Part shown: piece by piece, positions 6,609 to 13,254 of the stretch
Numbering within the stretch: the first letter of the stretch is position 1
How the letters are laid out: every line of letters starts with the position of its first letter
Assembly: GCA_035292785.1 (NCBI GenBank)
Contig: DATDPK010000010.1
Location: 1 to 27,065, forward strand
DNA: 27,065 nucleotides
Reading direction: 5' to 3'
Source: CABMGU01 sp035292785
GTDB taxonomy: Archaea > Nanobdellota > Nanobdellia > Woesearchaeales > ARS49
The notes under the pieces: model-generated
Told to the model about the DNA's origin: nothing
The model's input: only the letters and a program-made list of their open reading frames with translations
Database searches by the model: none
Translations under genes and position numbers: made by a program

Positions 6609-6905
6609 GCCAGCTAAATTTATTCCGTACTGGATTTCATAAGGCTGCATAGCCTTCCTTATCAACATAATATCTGCTTCGCTGTTAAGACTTGAATTAA
6701 TTGGAAGCTTGCCAACAAGAGTTCCTAAATTCGCAACCATAACACCCCAAGAACCCTCATGCTCTGCATCACGCAATTCAACCAAAATTCTTTCTTCCGG
6801 GGTTAGCACAAGAGCATCAGGAGAAGTACGTTGAAAATACATAACTCTTTCCTTCACACTTCTCAAAAGCTTATTACGAGACAATAAATGATTAGGTTGT
6901 GGCAT
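6570..6905 (-). CDS. Hypothetical protein
   Basis: A 111-residue protein I do not recognise. It has a basic N-terminus (NHLLSRNKLLRSVKERV), a helical middle (LTPEERILVELRDAEHEG) and a Pro-rich end (GLPKPAEPFIPSH). There is no membrane segment. The ATG at 6905 follows GGGGG about 6 nt upstream, and a TATA box (6939-6950) suggests a short leader of about 13 nt. The 39-bp overlap with the 3' end of the SprT-like gene is in antisense and lies in its last third. Gene status is likely but not certain. Confidence 0.55.
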   Translation of the reverse strand: MPQPNHLLSRNKLLRSVKERVMYFQRTSPDALVLTPEERILVELRDAEHEGSWGVMVANLGTLVGKLPINSSLNSEADIMLIRKAMQPYEIQYGINLAGLPKPAEPFIPSH

Positions 6906-6938
6906 TGGTAACCCCCAAGAAGTAACAAAAATGGGCTA

Positions 6939-6950
6939 ATATTTAAAGTT
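6939..6950 (-). promoter_or_regulatory. TATA box of the 6570-6905 gene
   Basis: ACTTTAAATATT on the minus strand lies about 39 nt upstream of the ATG at 6905, leaving room for a short leader with a GGGGG ribosome-binding site. Confidence 0.4.
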
Positions 6951-6952
6951 TA

Positions 6953-7456
6953 CTATACAAACCTGCTCAAGTTCAAAAAAGACTTAATCTGGTTCTTCAA
7001 AGACATAGTATCCTCCTTAACGCCCCTTTCAAAACCGCTGATGAAAGGAGTGTAAACATACTTCTCAAAAACAGTCCTCAAAAAGTGGAAGATAGGCTTG
7101 GTTTCCCACCTGTGCTCGTAATCGGTCTCAAGAATGCCGTCAAAAATAAACAACGCCTTCCCTTCCTGCAATTTAACCTTCTTGCCGTCGCGCTCAACAA
7201 CAACATCCTTCAACTCATTAAATTGGGCGCGAATCTTAATCACAGACTTGGCATAATCAGTATACTTCTTGAAAGGCTCAAGGTCCATATCAATATACTT
7301 GCCCTCGGGCTTAATTGCCTCGCCGTGTTTTTTCTCAATAAGCCAATAACCGCGGTCTGTTGCCCAATTCTTCATAACAACAAAAAGCTCCTTGGCATCA
7401 AAAATACCCTCGTAATTCAAACGCTCCTTATCAACAATAATCAAACGCTCAGCCAT
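6953..7456 (-). CDS. Unknown family protein, paralogue 1 of 3
   Basis: A 167-residue soluble protein, the last of three tandem relatives. The shared pattern, in order, is: an eL......W..D.gY/F/W segment near residues 20-38 (here ELFVVMKNWATDRGYWLIE), a central beta strand, L.D.......G.KV near 82-95 (ELKDVVVERDGKKVKLQEGK), L..DYE.RWE near 109-116, then an aromatic-rich helix (FEKYVYTPFISGFERGV). The C-terminal helix is followed by SFLNLSRFV. I know of no function. The ATG overlaps the stop of the upstream paralogue by 1 nt (TAATG), so translation is coupled. Confidence 0.8.
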   Translation of the reverse strand: MAERLIIVDKERLNYEGIFDAKELFVVMKNWATDRGYWLIEKKHGEAIKPEGKYIDMDLEPFKKYTDYAKSVIKIRAQFNELKDVVVERDGKKVKLQEGKALFIFDGILETDYEHRWETKPIFHFLRTVFEKYVYTPFISGFERGVKEDTMSLKNQIKSFLNLSRFV

Positions 7457-7959
7457 TACATCACTTCCTGGCCAAGCGTTTCCTTAATCATTTGCGCAAG
7501 CATAGTGCTCTTAATCAGTATCATATCCTCCCAATAATCCTTTATCTTGTATTTAATAATATAGTTTCTGTAAAAATCGTCCAAAGCCTGCAAAAACTTG
7601 CTTCCCCCATAACGCTTCTGCCAATCAAACTCAAGAGTTGGCGTAATAATCGCGAAAATTTTGCCGTCCTGAAGCTGAACCTTGTGACCTTCGCGAATAA
7701 TCTCAATGTCACGCAAGTCATAAACACGAACAAGCAATTCTATGTGAAATCTTATGTACCCAGTAATATTTTTGTGAGCTTTAACCTTAAACTCCTGCTC
7801 AACACCAGTCGGAGTGGCAAATTTCTGCTTCAAAGAAGGATACTCAACAACATTAAAATCCTCATCAGCAAACCACTTGCGAATAGACCTCTGCAAATCA
7901 GAATAATTAAAAAAACCCCGATGACGAATAATTGTCTCCGGCTGTTCTGACATCACCAT
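7456..7959 (-). CDS. Unknown family protein, paralogue 2 of 3
   Basis: A 167-residue relative of its two neighbours. Matching positions are DLQRSIRKWFADEDFNVVE (first helix and strand), the strand YIRFHIELLVRVYDLRDIEI, REGHKVQLQDGK, LEFDWQKRYG, then a Tyr-rich helix (DDFYRNYIIKYKIKDYWED) and a final amphipathic helix ending MIKETLGQEVM. No catalytic-looking set of residues stands out; the conserved W, D/E and G positions are probably structural. The ATG at 7959 fits a TATA box at 7980-7990; a second ATG lies 2 codons further in. It is the promoter-proximal gene of the pair with paralogue 1. Confidence 0.8.
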   Translation of the reverse strand: MVMSEQPETIIRHRGFFNYSDLQRSIRKWFADEDFNVVEYPSLKQKFATPTGVEQEFKVKAHKNITGYIRFHIELLVRVYDLRDIEIIREGHKVQLQDGKIFAIITPTLEFDWQKRYGGSKFLQALDDFYRNYIIKYKIKDYWEDMILIKSTMLAQMIKETLGQEVM

Positions 7960-7979
7960 ACAAAAAACAGTGCAAAGTT

Positions 7980-7990
7980 GCTTTATAAAG
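7980..7990 (-). promoter_or_regulatory. TATA box for paralogues 2 and 1
   Basis: CTTTATAAAG is centred about 26 nt upstream of the ATG at 7959, predicting a leaderless two-gene mRNA separate from paralogue 3. Confidence 0.55.
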
Positions 7991-8012
7991 ATTTGTGTTA
8001 ACTATATTAGAA

Positions 8013-8621
8013 CTACTCCAAAGTACGCTTGACGTAAAACTCGCCGGCTTCCTTCTCTGGGAATATGTTCTCAAACTTCAAATAGCTCAGAACCAAATCA
8101 CGCAAACGGTAACACTCCTCGTAAATCGCCTTTTTCTGCAGGCCAAGCTGATGGCGGTGAATCCTACGAAGCCAAGTCCGCTTCAGCCTTTTCAAAGCAG
8201 ATTTCTCCCATTCTTTTCCGTAATCCACAATCAAGGCACCGCGGCAGGCAAGCTCAAACTCGCCCCTGTCCATCTTAACCTTCTGATTCTTGTAGACAAT
8301 CTCGGTATCCTTGAGGCCGATGATCTTAAAATCAATATCCATAATCCACAAATAAGTCTTAGGCGAAACAGGAGCCTGCTTTTTCAAACGCCACCTAATC
8401 CAAATCTCCTTGCCGTGCTGAGGATGCTCGCGCTGCATATAATAGGTTTCACCAAACTTACTGTCATCACGGGAGCCCCAGCCCTCATCAGCAAGCCAAT
8501 CGTGAATCATAATATACAAGTATTCAAGCTTAAACACATCACGCGTAGTAACAGCATAAGTAGCAGCCTCAATCATATCCTGACCAAACTCAGTATAACG
8601 ATGCTTAATCGGACCGGCCAT
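8013..8621 (-). CDS. Unknown family protein, paralogue 3 of 3
   Basis: At 202 residues this is the longest of the three relatives, with about 25 extra N-terminal residues (MAGPIKHRYTEFGQDMIEAA...). It repeats the family pattern: LYIMIHDWLADEGWGSRDD, the strand LWIMDIDFKIIGLKDTEI, KNQKVKMDRGE, LIVDYGKEWEK, then long basic helices (LKRLKRTWLRRIHRHQLGLQ) and YLKFENIFPEKEAGEF. The C-terminal half is much more basic than in the other two, so it might bind nucleic acid; this is inference. The ATG at 8621 lies 26 nt from a TATA box; longer in-frame extensions cross the divergent YchF promoter and are not credible. Confidence 0.8.
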   Translation of the reverse strand: MAGPIKHRYTEFGQDMIEAATYAVTTRDVFKLEYLYIMIHDWLADEGWGSRDDSKFGETYYMQREHPQHGKEIWIRWRLKKQAPVSPKTYLWIMDIDFKIIGLKDTEIVYKNQKVKMDRGEFELACRGALIVDYGKEWEKSALKRLKRTWLRRIHRHQLGLQKKAIYEECYRLRDLVLSYLKFENIFPEKEAGEFYVKRTLE

Positions 8622-8642
8622 ACAAACCAGAAGGGCATAATT

Positions 8643-8653
8643 GTTTATAAAGG
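8643..8653 (-). promoter_or_regulatory. TATA box of paralogue 3
   Basis: CCTTTATAAAC on the minus strand is centred about 26 nt upstream of the ATG at 8621. It stands back to back with the YchF promoter. Confidence 0.55.
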
Positions 8654-8663
8654 TTAAGGTAGC

Positions 8664-8676
8664 AAAACTTATAAAC
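8664..8676 (+). promoter_or_regulatory. TATA box of the YchF-type GTPase gene
   Basis: AAAACTTATAAAC is centred 26 nt upstream of the ATG at 8698, implying a leaderless mRNA. Confidence 0.55.
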
Positions 8677-8697
8677 GAACAACAAGGCAAAGCAGTC

Positions 8698-9891
8698 ATG
8701 CTAATAGGAATAGTGGGAAAAGCAAACGTCGGAAAAAGCACGTTCTTCAAATCAGCAACATTAGCAGAAGTGCTGATTGCAAACTACCCTTTTGCAACAA
8801 TCAAGCCAAACAGGGCATTTGCCTTTATCAAAATAGACTGCGTTGACAAAGAACTAGGCGTCCAGTGCAACCCAAGATACGGGTACTGCATAAACAACAA
8901 AAGATTTGTGCCTGTAGAAGTCCTTGACGTAGCAGGACTCGTGCCAGGAGCACACCAAGGCAAAGGAAAAGGAAACCAGTTTTTGGATGACTTAAGGCAG
9001 GCGGATGCGTTCATCCACATAGTTGACATGGCAGGAAGCACAAACGAAAGAGGAGAGCCCATAGAGCCAGGAAGCTACGACCCGGCATTTGACATAAGAT
9101 TCCTTGAAGTAGAACTGGACATGTGGATTTTAGGAATAATACACAAAGGATGGGACAAATTCGCAAGAATAATACAACAGGAAAAATCAAAATTATCAAG
9201 AGCACTGGCAAAACAACTAAGCGGGCTAAACGTAACAGAGCAAATAGTCGACCAAGCAATAGCAAACCTTAACCTAAACCCTGAAAAACCAGCAGACTGG
9301 ACAGACCAAAATTTACTGGACTTGGCAAAACACATAAGAAAAAAGACAAAACCAATGCTGGTAGTTGCAAACAAAATGGACCTGCCGACAGCGCATTCAA
9401 ACCTTGAAAGATGCAAAAAAGAATTTCCAGACTATGTCATAATACCGGCATCAGGAGACTCTGAACTCGCACTAAAAGAAGCAGCAAAAGCAGGACTGAT
9501 AGAATACAGCCCAGGAGAATCAAAATTCAAAATGAGCGAAAAATTAAACGAAAAACAGAAAGAGGCACTAACTTTCATACAGAAAAACGTGCTTGACAAA
9601 TACGGAAGCACAGGAGTACAACAAGCACTGGACAGGGCAGTGCTTGAACTGCTAAAGTACATCGCAATATTCCCAGGAGGGGTAGGCAAACTTGGAGACA
9701 GCCAAGGAAGAATACTGCCAGACTGCTTCTTACTGCCGCCAAACAGCACAGCATTAGGCTTTGCAGCACACATACACACAGATTTGGCGAAAAACTTCGT
9801 GGCGGCAATAGATGTCAAAACAAAAAGAAAAATATCAAAAGATACTCCACTGCATCATCGGGATGTCATAGAGATAATGACAAGCAAATAA
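8698..9891 (+). CDS. Archaeal YchF/OLA1-type GTPase with TGS domain
   Basis: The 397-residue protein begins directly with its P-loop strand: MLIGIVGKANVGKST (G1 at residues 7-15). G3 is DVAG at 77-80 and G4 is NKMD at 225-228, with PASGDS as a likely G5. The G1 to G3 stretch (NYPFATIKPNRAF, VPGAHQGKGKGNQFLDDLRQADAFIHIVD) is typical of the Obg/YchF group. Residues about 115-215 form the long helical insert, and about 315-397 the TGS domain, ending DVIEIMTSK. Bacterial YchF has NxxE at G4 and prefers ATP; the intact NKMD here suggests GTP. The family works with ribosomes. The ATG at 8698 lies 26 nt from a TATA box; the open frame's upstream extension runs through the promoter. Confidence 0.93.
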   Translation: MLIGIVGKANVGKSTFFKSATLAEVLIANYPFATIKPNRAFAFIKIDCVDKELGVQCNPRYGYCINNKRFVPVEVLDVAGLVPGAHQGKGKGNQFLDDLRQADAFIHIVDMAGSTNERGEPIEPGSYDPAFDIRFLEVELDMWILGIIHKGWDKFARIIQQEKSKLSRALAKQLSGLNVTEQIVDQAIANLNLNPEKPADWTDQNLLDLAKHIRKKTKPMLVVANKMDLPTAHSNLERCKKEFPDYVIIPASGDSELALKEAAKAGLIEYSPGESKFKMSEKLNEKQKEALTFIQKNVLDKYGSTGVQQALDRAVLELLKYIAIFPGGVGKLGDSQGRILPDCFLLPPNSTALGFAAHIHTDLAKNFVAAIDVKTKRKISKDTPLHHRDVIEIMTSK

Positions 9892-10473
9892 TCATTCAGG
9901 CAATATAACAATCAAACTTCTTCCAAACAATTTATTAGGACTCCAGGAGCGCATAAAATGCTCATAAGTAATAAAGCCCTGGCCGGACCAAGGGTCGCAA
10001 ATCAGAAAACCCCTTTTATCATAACCACGAATAAGCACCATATGAGTGCCAATTTCGTGCGTATTGTAAAACTCACCAGCCAAAACCTCGCTGATAACAG
10101 GAATATGCTTGTCAATAAACTCCTTGATTGTTTCCAAAGAAGCATTATGCTTATGAACATATTTTTTGGTCTTTTTAGCTTTTATTTCAGCGCGCTTGTA
10201 CAAGCTTGAAAGCTCATCAGTCCAGACTCCCCAATCCTCCATCCTGCCATCCCAATAACTGATAACTTTATAGCCCATCTTGATAAGAGTGGAAGCAATG
10301 CAGACATCACACAAGCCCGGATACTTGCGGCTAAACCTGGACTTTCTATAAAACTCAAGCTCATCAAGATGGGAGCCAAAATACTGAACCGCCATCTTCA
10401 CACAAGCAGCAAGACAACTATCAGGAGACTGCTGATGATGATATTTGACTGCTAAAAGACATTCGCTACGCAT
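9892..10473 (-). CDS. C39-like papain-fold cysteine peptidase
   Basis: The 193-residue protein carries a full papain-like set: QQSPDSCLAAC near the N-terminus (oxyanion Gln14/15, nucleophile Cys20), THMVLIRGYD with His144, and FLICDPW with Asp160. This is the arrangement of the peptidase C39-like family, whose best-known members cut double-glycine leader peptides. No signal peptide, transporter domain or membrane segment is attached, so it would act in the cytoplasm or with a partner. Its start overlaps the end of the GGDEF gene by 8 bp, so the two are translated together. It ends immediately beside the convergent YchF gene. Confidence 0.82.
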   Translation of the reverse strand: MRSECLLAVKYHHQQSPDSCLAACVKMAVQYFGSHLDELEFYRKSRFSRKYPGLCDVCIASTLIKMGYKVISYWDGRMEDWGVWTDELSSLYKRAEIKAKKTKKYVHKHNASLETIKEFIDKHIPVISEVLAGEFYNTHEIGTHMVLIRGYDKRGFLICDPWSGQGFITYEHFMRSWSPNKLFGRSLIVILPE

Positions 10474-11782
10474 CTATCACACCCAGATTTCGGTCCAACA
10501 TTATAAATGGCACCACCCTGTTCTTGCCCAAATGCTTGGCCCTGTACAAAGCACGGTCTGCCTCGCGAATAAGAGTTTCACGAGACGCAGAACTATTCAG
10601 ACAAGTCATAACGCCGATACTAACAGTTAACGGACAGGACTGCTCGATATCAATACGCAACTTCTCAGCAGCCTGCTTTGCAGCCTCCTGATTAAACCCA
10701 GGAAGAACAATCACAAACTCTTCGCCACCATACCTGCAGGAAACAGCGCTCTGAGGCATAGAAGAACGAATAACGTCTGAAATGGCGCGAAGCACACGGT
10801 CGCCCTCAGGATGCCCATTTGTATCATTAAAATTCTTGAAATTATCAACATCAAAAAGCAAAACGCTGATAGGCTCGCTCTTGGATGAGAGCATGGGAAG
10901 AAGCTTGTCCATAGATGAAACAAGATGGTTGCGGTTGTATAGTCCTGTCAATTGGTCAGTAACTGCAGATGTCTGCACCTTTTGATATTCAGTCACGCGC
11001 AACAAAATGGAATTCAACTCTTTCAAAACATCGCTTATTCCGGAGAGCTCAGGCAAATTTTCAGAATACAAGATTGTGTAGCCCTCTGACAAAGGAAGAA
11101 CACAAGCACAAGGCGGAAGCTTATCCCTGTCAGCAATACCGTCAAGAAGAAAATCCTTTGAGATATTTGCAACTGTAAAAGCGGTGCGTGAGCTTTTAAC
11201 CTGAGAAACAAGCCTCTGCTCAACAAGAACAGAAGCTTTGAGTTTTGAGTCAAAATAACGCACCTCGCTGCCAAAACAGTGAATTACGGCATTACTCAGA
11301 CGAAACTTCTGAACCAAAAATTGGGCAGTTGCTGACAACAAACGATTAGGCTCGTGCAAATGGCCAACAGTATGCAGAAACTCCAGAAGAAGTTTTGCCT
11401 GCATCAATTCATTCTCATTTTTGTATAAGGCTTTTCCAGCAATAACAGCCTGCCCGATTGCGATGCGCACCATATTTTCAAAAGAAGCACTCCAAACAGG
11501 CAAATTAGCTCTTGCATCACACAACTCCTCATCAAGAGAGCAAACTTCTGAGGTTCTAAAAGGACCTGTGATGAATGAAAGACCATCAACAGATGCTCTT
11601 GCATATTTGATGCCAGAGACATCAGAAAACTTGTCATCCCTGCGCAAACGCAGTTCCTGAAAAAAAGAAAGCGCGCCCCAAAAGAGGAATTCTTCAGAAA
11701 CAAGCATTACAGGAGCATCAAGCTCAGAAGAAAGCTTAGACATACAAGACTCAAACGTGCTTGTCTTAACAAAAGCAGGCAT
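10466..11782 (-). CDS. GGDEF-domain diguanylate cyclase
   Basis: This 438-residue protein should make cyclic di-GMP from two GTP. The C-terminal GGDEF domain is intact: TDQLTGLYNR at 275-284, DVDNFKNFND with metal-binding Asp at 311-320, RYGGEEF with GGEEF at 352-356, TVSIGV, and ADRALYRAKHLGKNRV near the end. The product-inhibition site RxxD, normally just before the GG(D/E)EF loop, is absent (MPQS at that place). Residues about 130-270 look like a GAF-type sensor, and residues 1-125 form another sensor region that I cannot name. No membrane segment is seen. The ATG at 11782 is chosen over a TTG at 11800 because a TATA box lies 27 nt upstream. Confidence 0.93.
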   Translation of the reverse strand: MPAFVKTSTFESCMSKLSSELDAPVMLVSEEFLFWGALSFFQELRLRRDDKFSDVSGIKYARASVDGLSFITGPFRTSEVCSLDEELCDARANLPVWSASFENMVRIAIGQAVIAGKALYKNENELMQAKLLLEFLHTVGHLHEPNRLLSATAQFLVQKFRLSNAVIHCFGSEVRYFDSKLKASVLVEQRLVSQVKSSRTAFTVANISKDFLLDGIADRDKLPPCACVLPLSEGYTILYSENLPELSGISDVLKELNSILLRVTEYQKVQTSAVTDQLTGLYNRNHLVSSMDKLLPMLSSKSEPISVLLFDVDNFKNFNDTNGHPEGDRVLRAISDVIRSSMPQSAVSCRYGGEEFVIVLPGFNQEAAKQAAEKLRIDIEQSCPLTVSIGVMTCLNSSASRETLIREADRALYRAKHLGKNRVVPFIMLDRNLGVIDA

Positions 11783-11802
11783 GACCTGGAAACAACACAA
11801 CA

Positions 11803-11815
11803 GAGATTTAAACTT
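11803..11815 (-). promoter_or_regulatory. TATA box of the GGDEF gene
   Basis: On the minus strand AAGTTTAAATCTC is centred 27 nt upstream of the ATG at 11782. It begins right at the stop codon of the small membrane peptide gene, so the GGDEF-peptidase pair has its own promoter in addition to any read-through from the DHH gene. Confidence 0.5.
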
Positions 11816-11919
11816 TACGCAGTAAAGACAACACGCCCGCTAATAATCAATATAGCGGCAAAAATAGCCATAACTGCAAGAATACTGGCAACAGCCAAGC
11901 CCATATGTTTAAGCTCCAT
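11815..11919 (-). CDS. 34-residue single-pass membrane peptide
   Basis: A short frame encodes MELKHMGLAVASILAVMAIF and then AAILIISGRVVFTA. Residues 7-28 form one hydrophobic helix, with charges at the N-terminus (E2, K4, H5) and one Arg after it. The ATG at 11919 lies inside the last codons of the DHH gene (11-bp overlap) and has GGAGG 5 nt upstream, so translation should be coupled to the DHH protein. No homologue is recognised; it may be a membrane anchor or regulator for a neighbour. The strong ribosome-binding site and clean helix argue that it is real. Confidence 0.6.
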   Translation of the reverse strand: MELKHMGLAVASILAVMAIFAAILIISGRVVFTA

Positions 11920-13000
11920 CAACGCCTCCAGCCATAGCAATCACTCTTTTCTTGAAAACAGAATAGTGCATCTTATTAAAACCTGCGCCTGCGGCAGGCA
12001 CGTGGCCGCCAGCATGGGCGTCTTTTAACCCTTCCACGGCCTTTTCAAGCAAAGTATTCACAGCAAGCTTCTTATCTCCCCTGCGCGCGCTAATAGATAT
12101 GAAGTCCTTGCTAATGTCAGCCACAATAATCGTGTTATGAGGATACTTCAGGCCCAAAATAGTGCTGACAGGGCCCTGCAAATGAAACTTGGGCTTAATC
12201 TCAAATATTCGCAGCTCACCATGCCTTTCAGCACCTCTTGGAAAACGCTTAATCCAATACTTAAGCTCCTTGTCCACAATATTTCTACATTTCCCCAGCT
12301 TAGACTTCAAAACATCCTTTGGCCCTTTTGCCTTATAGAAAACATCAAAACATTCAGCCACCAATTTAATATCATACACTTCAGCGCTCGTAATAGTTGA
12401 AGCAACCTGGCCCAGAGCAGTATCAAACAGGTTTTTCTTCGGCTTAAACTTGTACTTCCTGAAAACAGACTTCAGCCAGGACAACCAAGGAACAGTTGCA
12501 ATATCAGCAATGCAGGCAGAAGCAGCAAGCCAGTCAAGGTTTGAAACATCTGCGACACGCATTGCTGCATCAAAAGCAAGCTTGCCAGTGCAATATCTTG
12601 AAGGATCTATCTCTGAAAACAACTGAGGCTTGTATAATATTGTACGAGGACTGTTCACTTCAGCATACAACTTATGATGGTCAATGACGAGAATCTCGCA
12701 CAAACCTTCAAGTTCGCGAATAGTATCCATATTTTGTTCAAGACTGAAGTCAGTGGTGATTAATTTGTTAATCCCTGCTTTCTTAATTTGAGACAGCATA
12801 TCAGGATTAATTGCGTGCAGCTTCTTATCAAGACTCAAGCGCAAATCAATTTTTGTGCCTCTCAAACGCTCGATGCACTTGGCAATAATAACAGCAGAAC
12901 AAACTCCATCAGGGTCAGTATCGTGAACGATACAAACACGGTCAGTGCGAGAAATACCTCGCAAATAAGCGTCAACGCGCTGCAACAATGGATTATTCAT
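11909..13000 (-). CDS. DHH/DHHA1-family phosphoesterase
   Basis: The 363-residue protein has the metal-binding motifs of the DHH superfamily: HDTDPDG at 26-32, TTDFS with Asp84, VIDHH with DHH at 107-109, and the DHHA1 motif AGGHVPAAGAGF with GGH at 331-333. Relatives include RecJ-like exonucleases and GINS-associated nuclease in archaea, nanoRNases, and phosphodiesterases for cyclic dinucleotides. Sequence alone does not separate these; it is shorter than most archaeal RecJ homologues. It lies upstream of a diguanylate cyclase, which makes a cyclic-dinucleotide or nanoRNA role worth testing. The start is unsettled: the ATG at 13000 is only about 8 nt from a TATA-like box (13004-13014), so the real start may be a TTG at 12985 or 12988. 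Confidence 0.88.
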   Translation of the reverse strand: MNNPLLQRVDAYLRGISRTDRVCIVHDTDPDGVCSAVIIAKCIERLRGTKIDLRLSLDKKLHAINPDMLSQIKKAGINKLITTDFSLEQNMDTIRELEGLCEILVIDHHKLYAEVNSPRTILYKPQLFSEIDPSRYCTGKLAFDAAMRVADVSNLDWLAASACIADIATVPWLSWLKSVFRKYKFKPKKNLFDTALGQVASTITSAEVYDIKLVAECFDVFYKAKGPKDVLKSKLGKCRNIVDKELKYWIKRFPRGAERHGELRIFEIKPKFHLQGPVSTILGLKYPHNTIIVADISKDFISISARRGDKKLAVNTLLEKAVEGLKDAHAGGHVPAAGAGFNKMHYSVFKKRVIAMAGGVDGA

Positions 13001-13012
13001 GAGTATAAAAAA

Positions 13013-13044
13013 ATTGGCGCGAGAAATAGTCGGGACGCGCCAAT
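13013..13044. repeat. Perfect 9-bp inverted repeat upstream of the DHH gene
   Basis: ATTGGCGCG (13013-13021) and CGCGCCAAT (13036-13044) are exact reverse complements separated by 14 bp. The left arm touches the TATA-like box of the DHH gene. The GC-rich arms stand out in this AT-rich intergenic DNA and look like a regulator-binding site for the DHH promoter. The 13001-13150 stretch holds no gene. Confidence 0.5.
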
Positions 13045-13108
13045 GAGTGTTGAGGGGGGTTTCATCATAAAATTTGGCGAGCCCATATAGGACCCGCCGA
13101 GTGAGTGA

Positions 13109-13131
13109 TGTTGTGATACGCTAACACAACA
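13109..13131. repeat. 7-bp inverted repeat upstream of the PhoU-like promoter
   Basis: TGTTGTG (13109-13115) and CACAACA (13125-13131) are exact reverse complements with a 9-bp spacer, ending about 20 bp before the TATA box of the PhoU-like gene. Position and symmetry fit an activator or repressor site, but the arms are short enough to occur by chance. Confidence 0.35.
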
Positions 13132-13149
13132 AAACATTAATTGGAAAAG

Positions 13150-13162
13150 GTTTATATATACT
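13150..13162 (+). promoter_or_regulatory. TATA box of the PhoU-like gene
   Basis: AAAAGG followed by TTTATATATACTT forms a strong BRE/TATA pair. Transcription should begin near 13178-13182, leaving a leader of about 75 nt before the GTG at 13255, unlike the leaderless genes around it. Confidence 0.6.
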
Positions 13163-13192
13163 TAATGCATTGGAAGTACGGTTGTACATACT

Positions 13193-13249
13193 AAAAAGAC
13201 AACGCCGAATAAAATTCGTCGAGGTCTTTTGCAAAGCAAAAGAGGTGAT
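13193..13249 (+). promoter_or_regulatory. Structured leader with mutually exclusive stems and Shine-Dalgarno
   Basis: In the leader AAAAGAC (13194-13200) pairs with GTCTTTT (13224-13230), enclosing a second hairpin CGAAT-AAA-ATTCG (13206-13218). A third stem, CTTTTGC-AAA-GCAAAAG (13226-13242), uses CTTTT from the right arm of the first, so the two cannot form together. The third stem ends at the Shine-Dalgarno GAGGTGAT (13242-13249), 5 nt before the GTG. A switch between these stems could alter ribosome access. This is a structural reading only. Confidence 0.45.
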
Positions 13250-13254
13250 TTGTC

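Noticed and set aside
7995..8657. 220-codon plus-strand frame opposite paralogue 3
   Set aside because: Its product is low-complexity Leu/Asn/Thr text typical of an antisense shadow, and the minus-strand protein has clear relatives next door.
13176..13187. GTAC-GGTT-GTAC hairpin near the PhoU-like transcription start
   Set aside because: Only 4 bp, and the predicted transcript may begin inside it.
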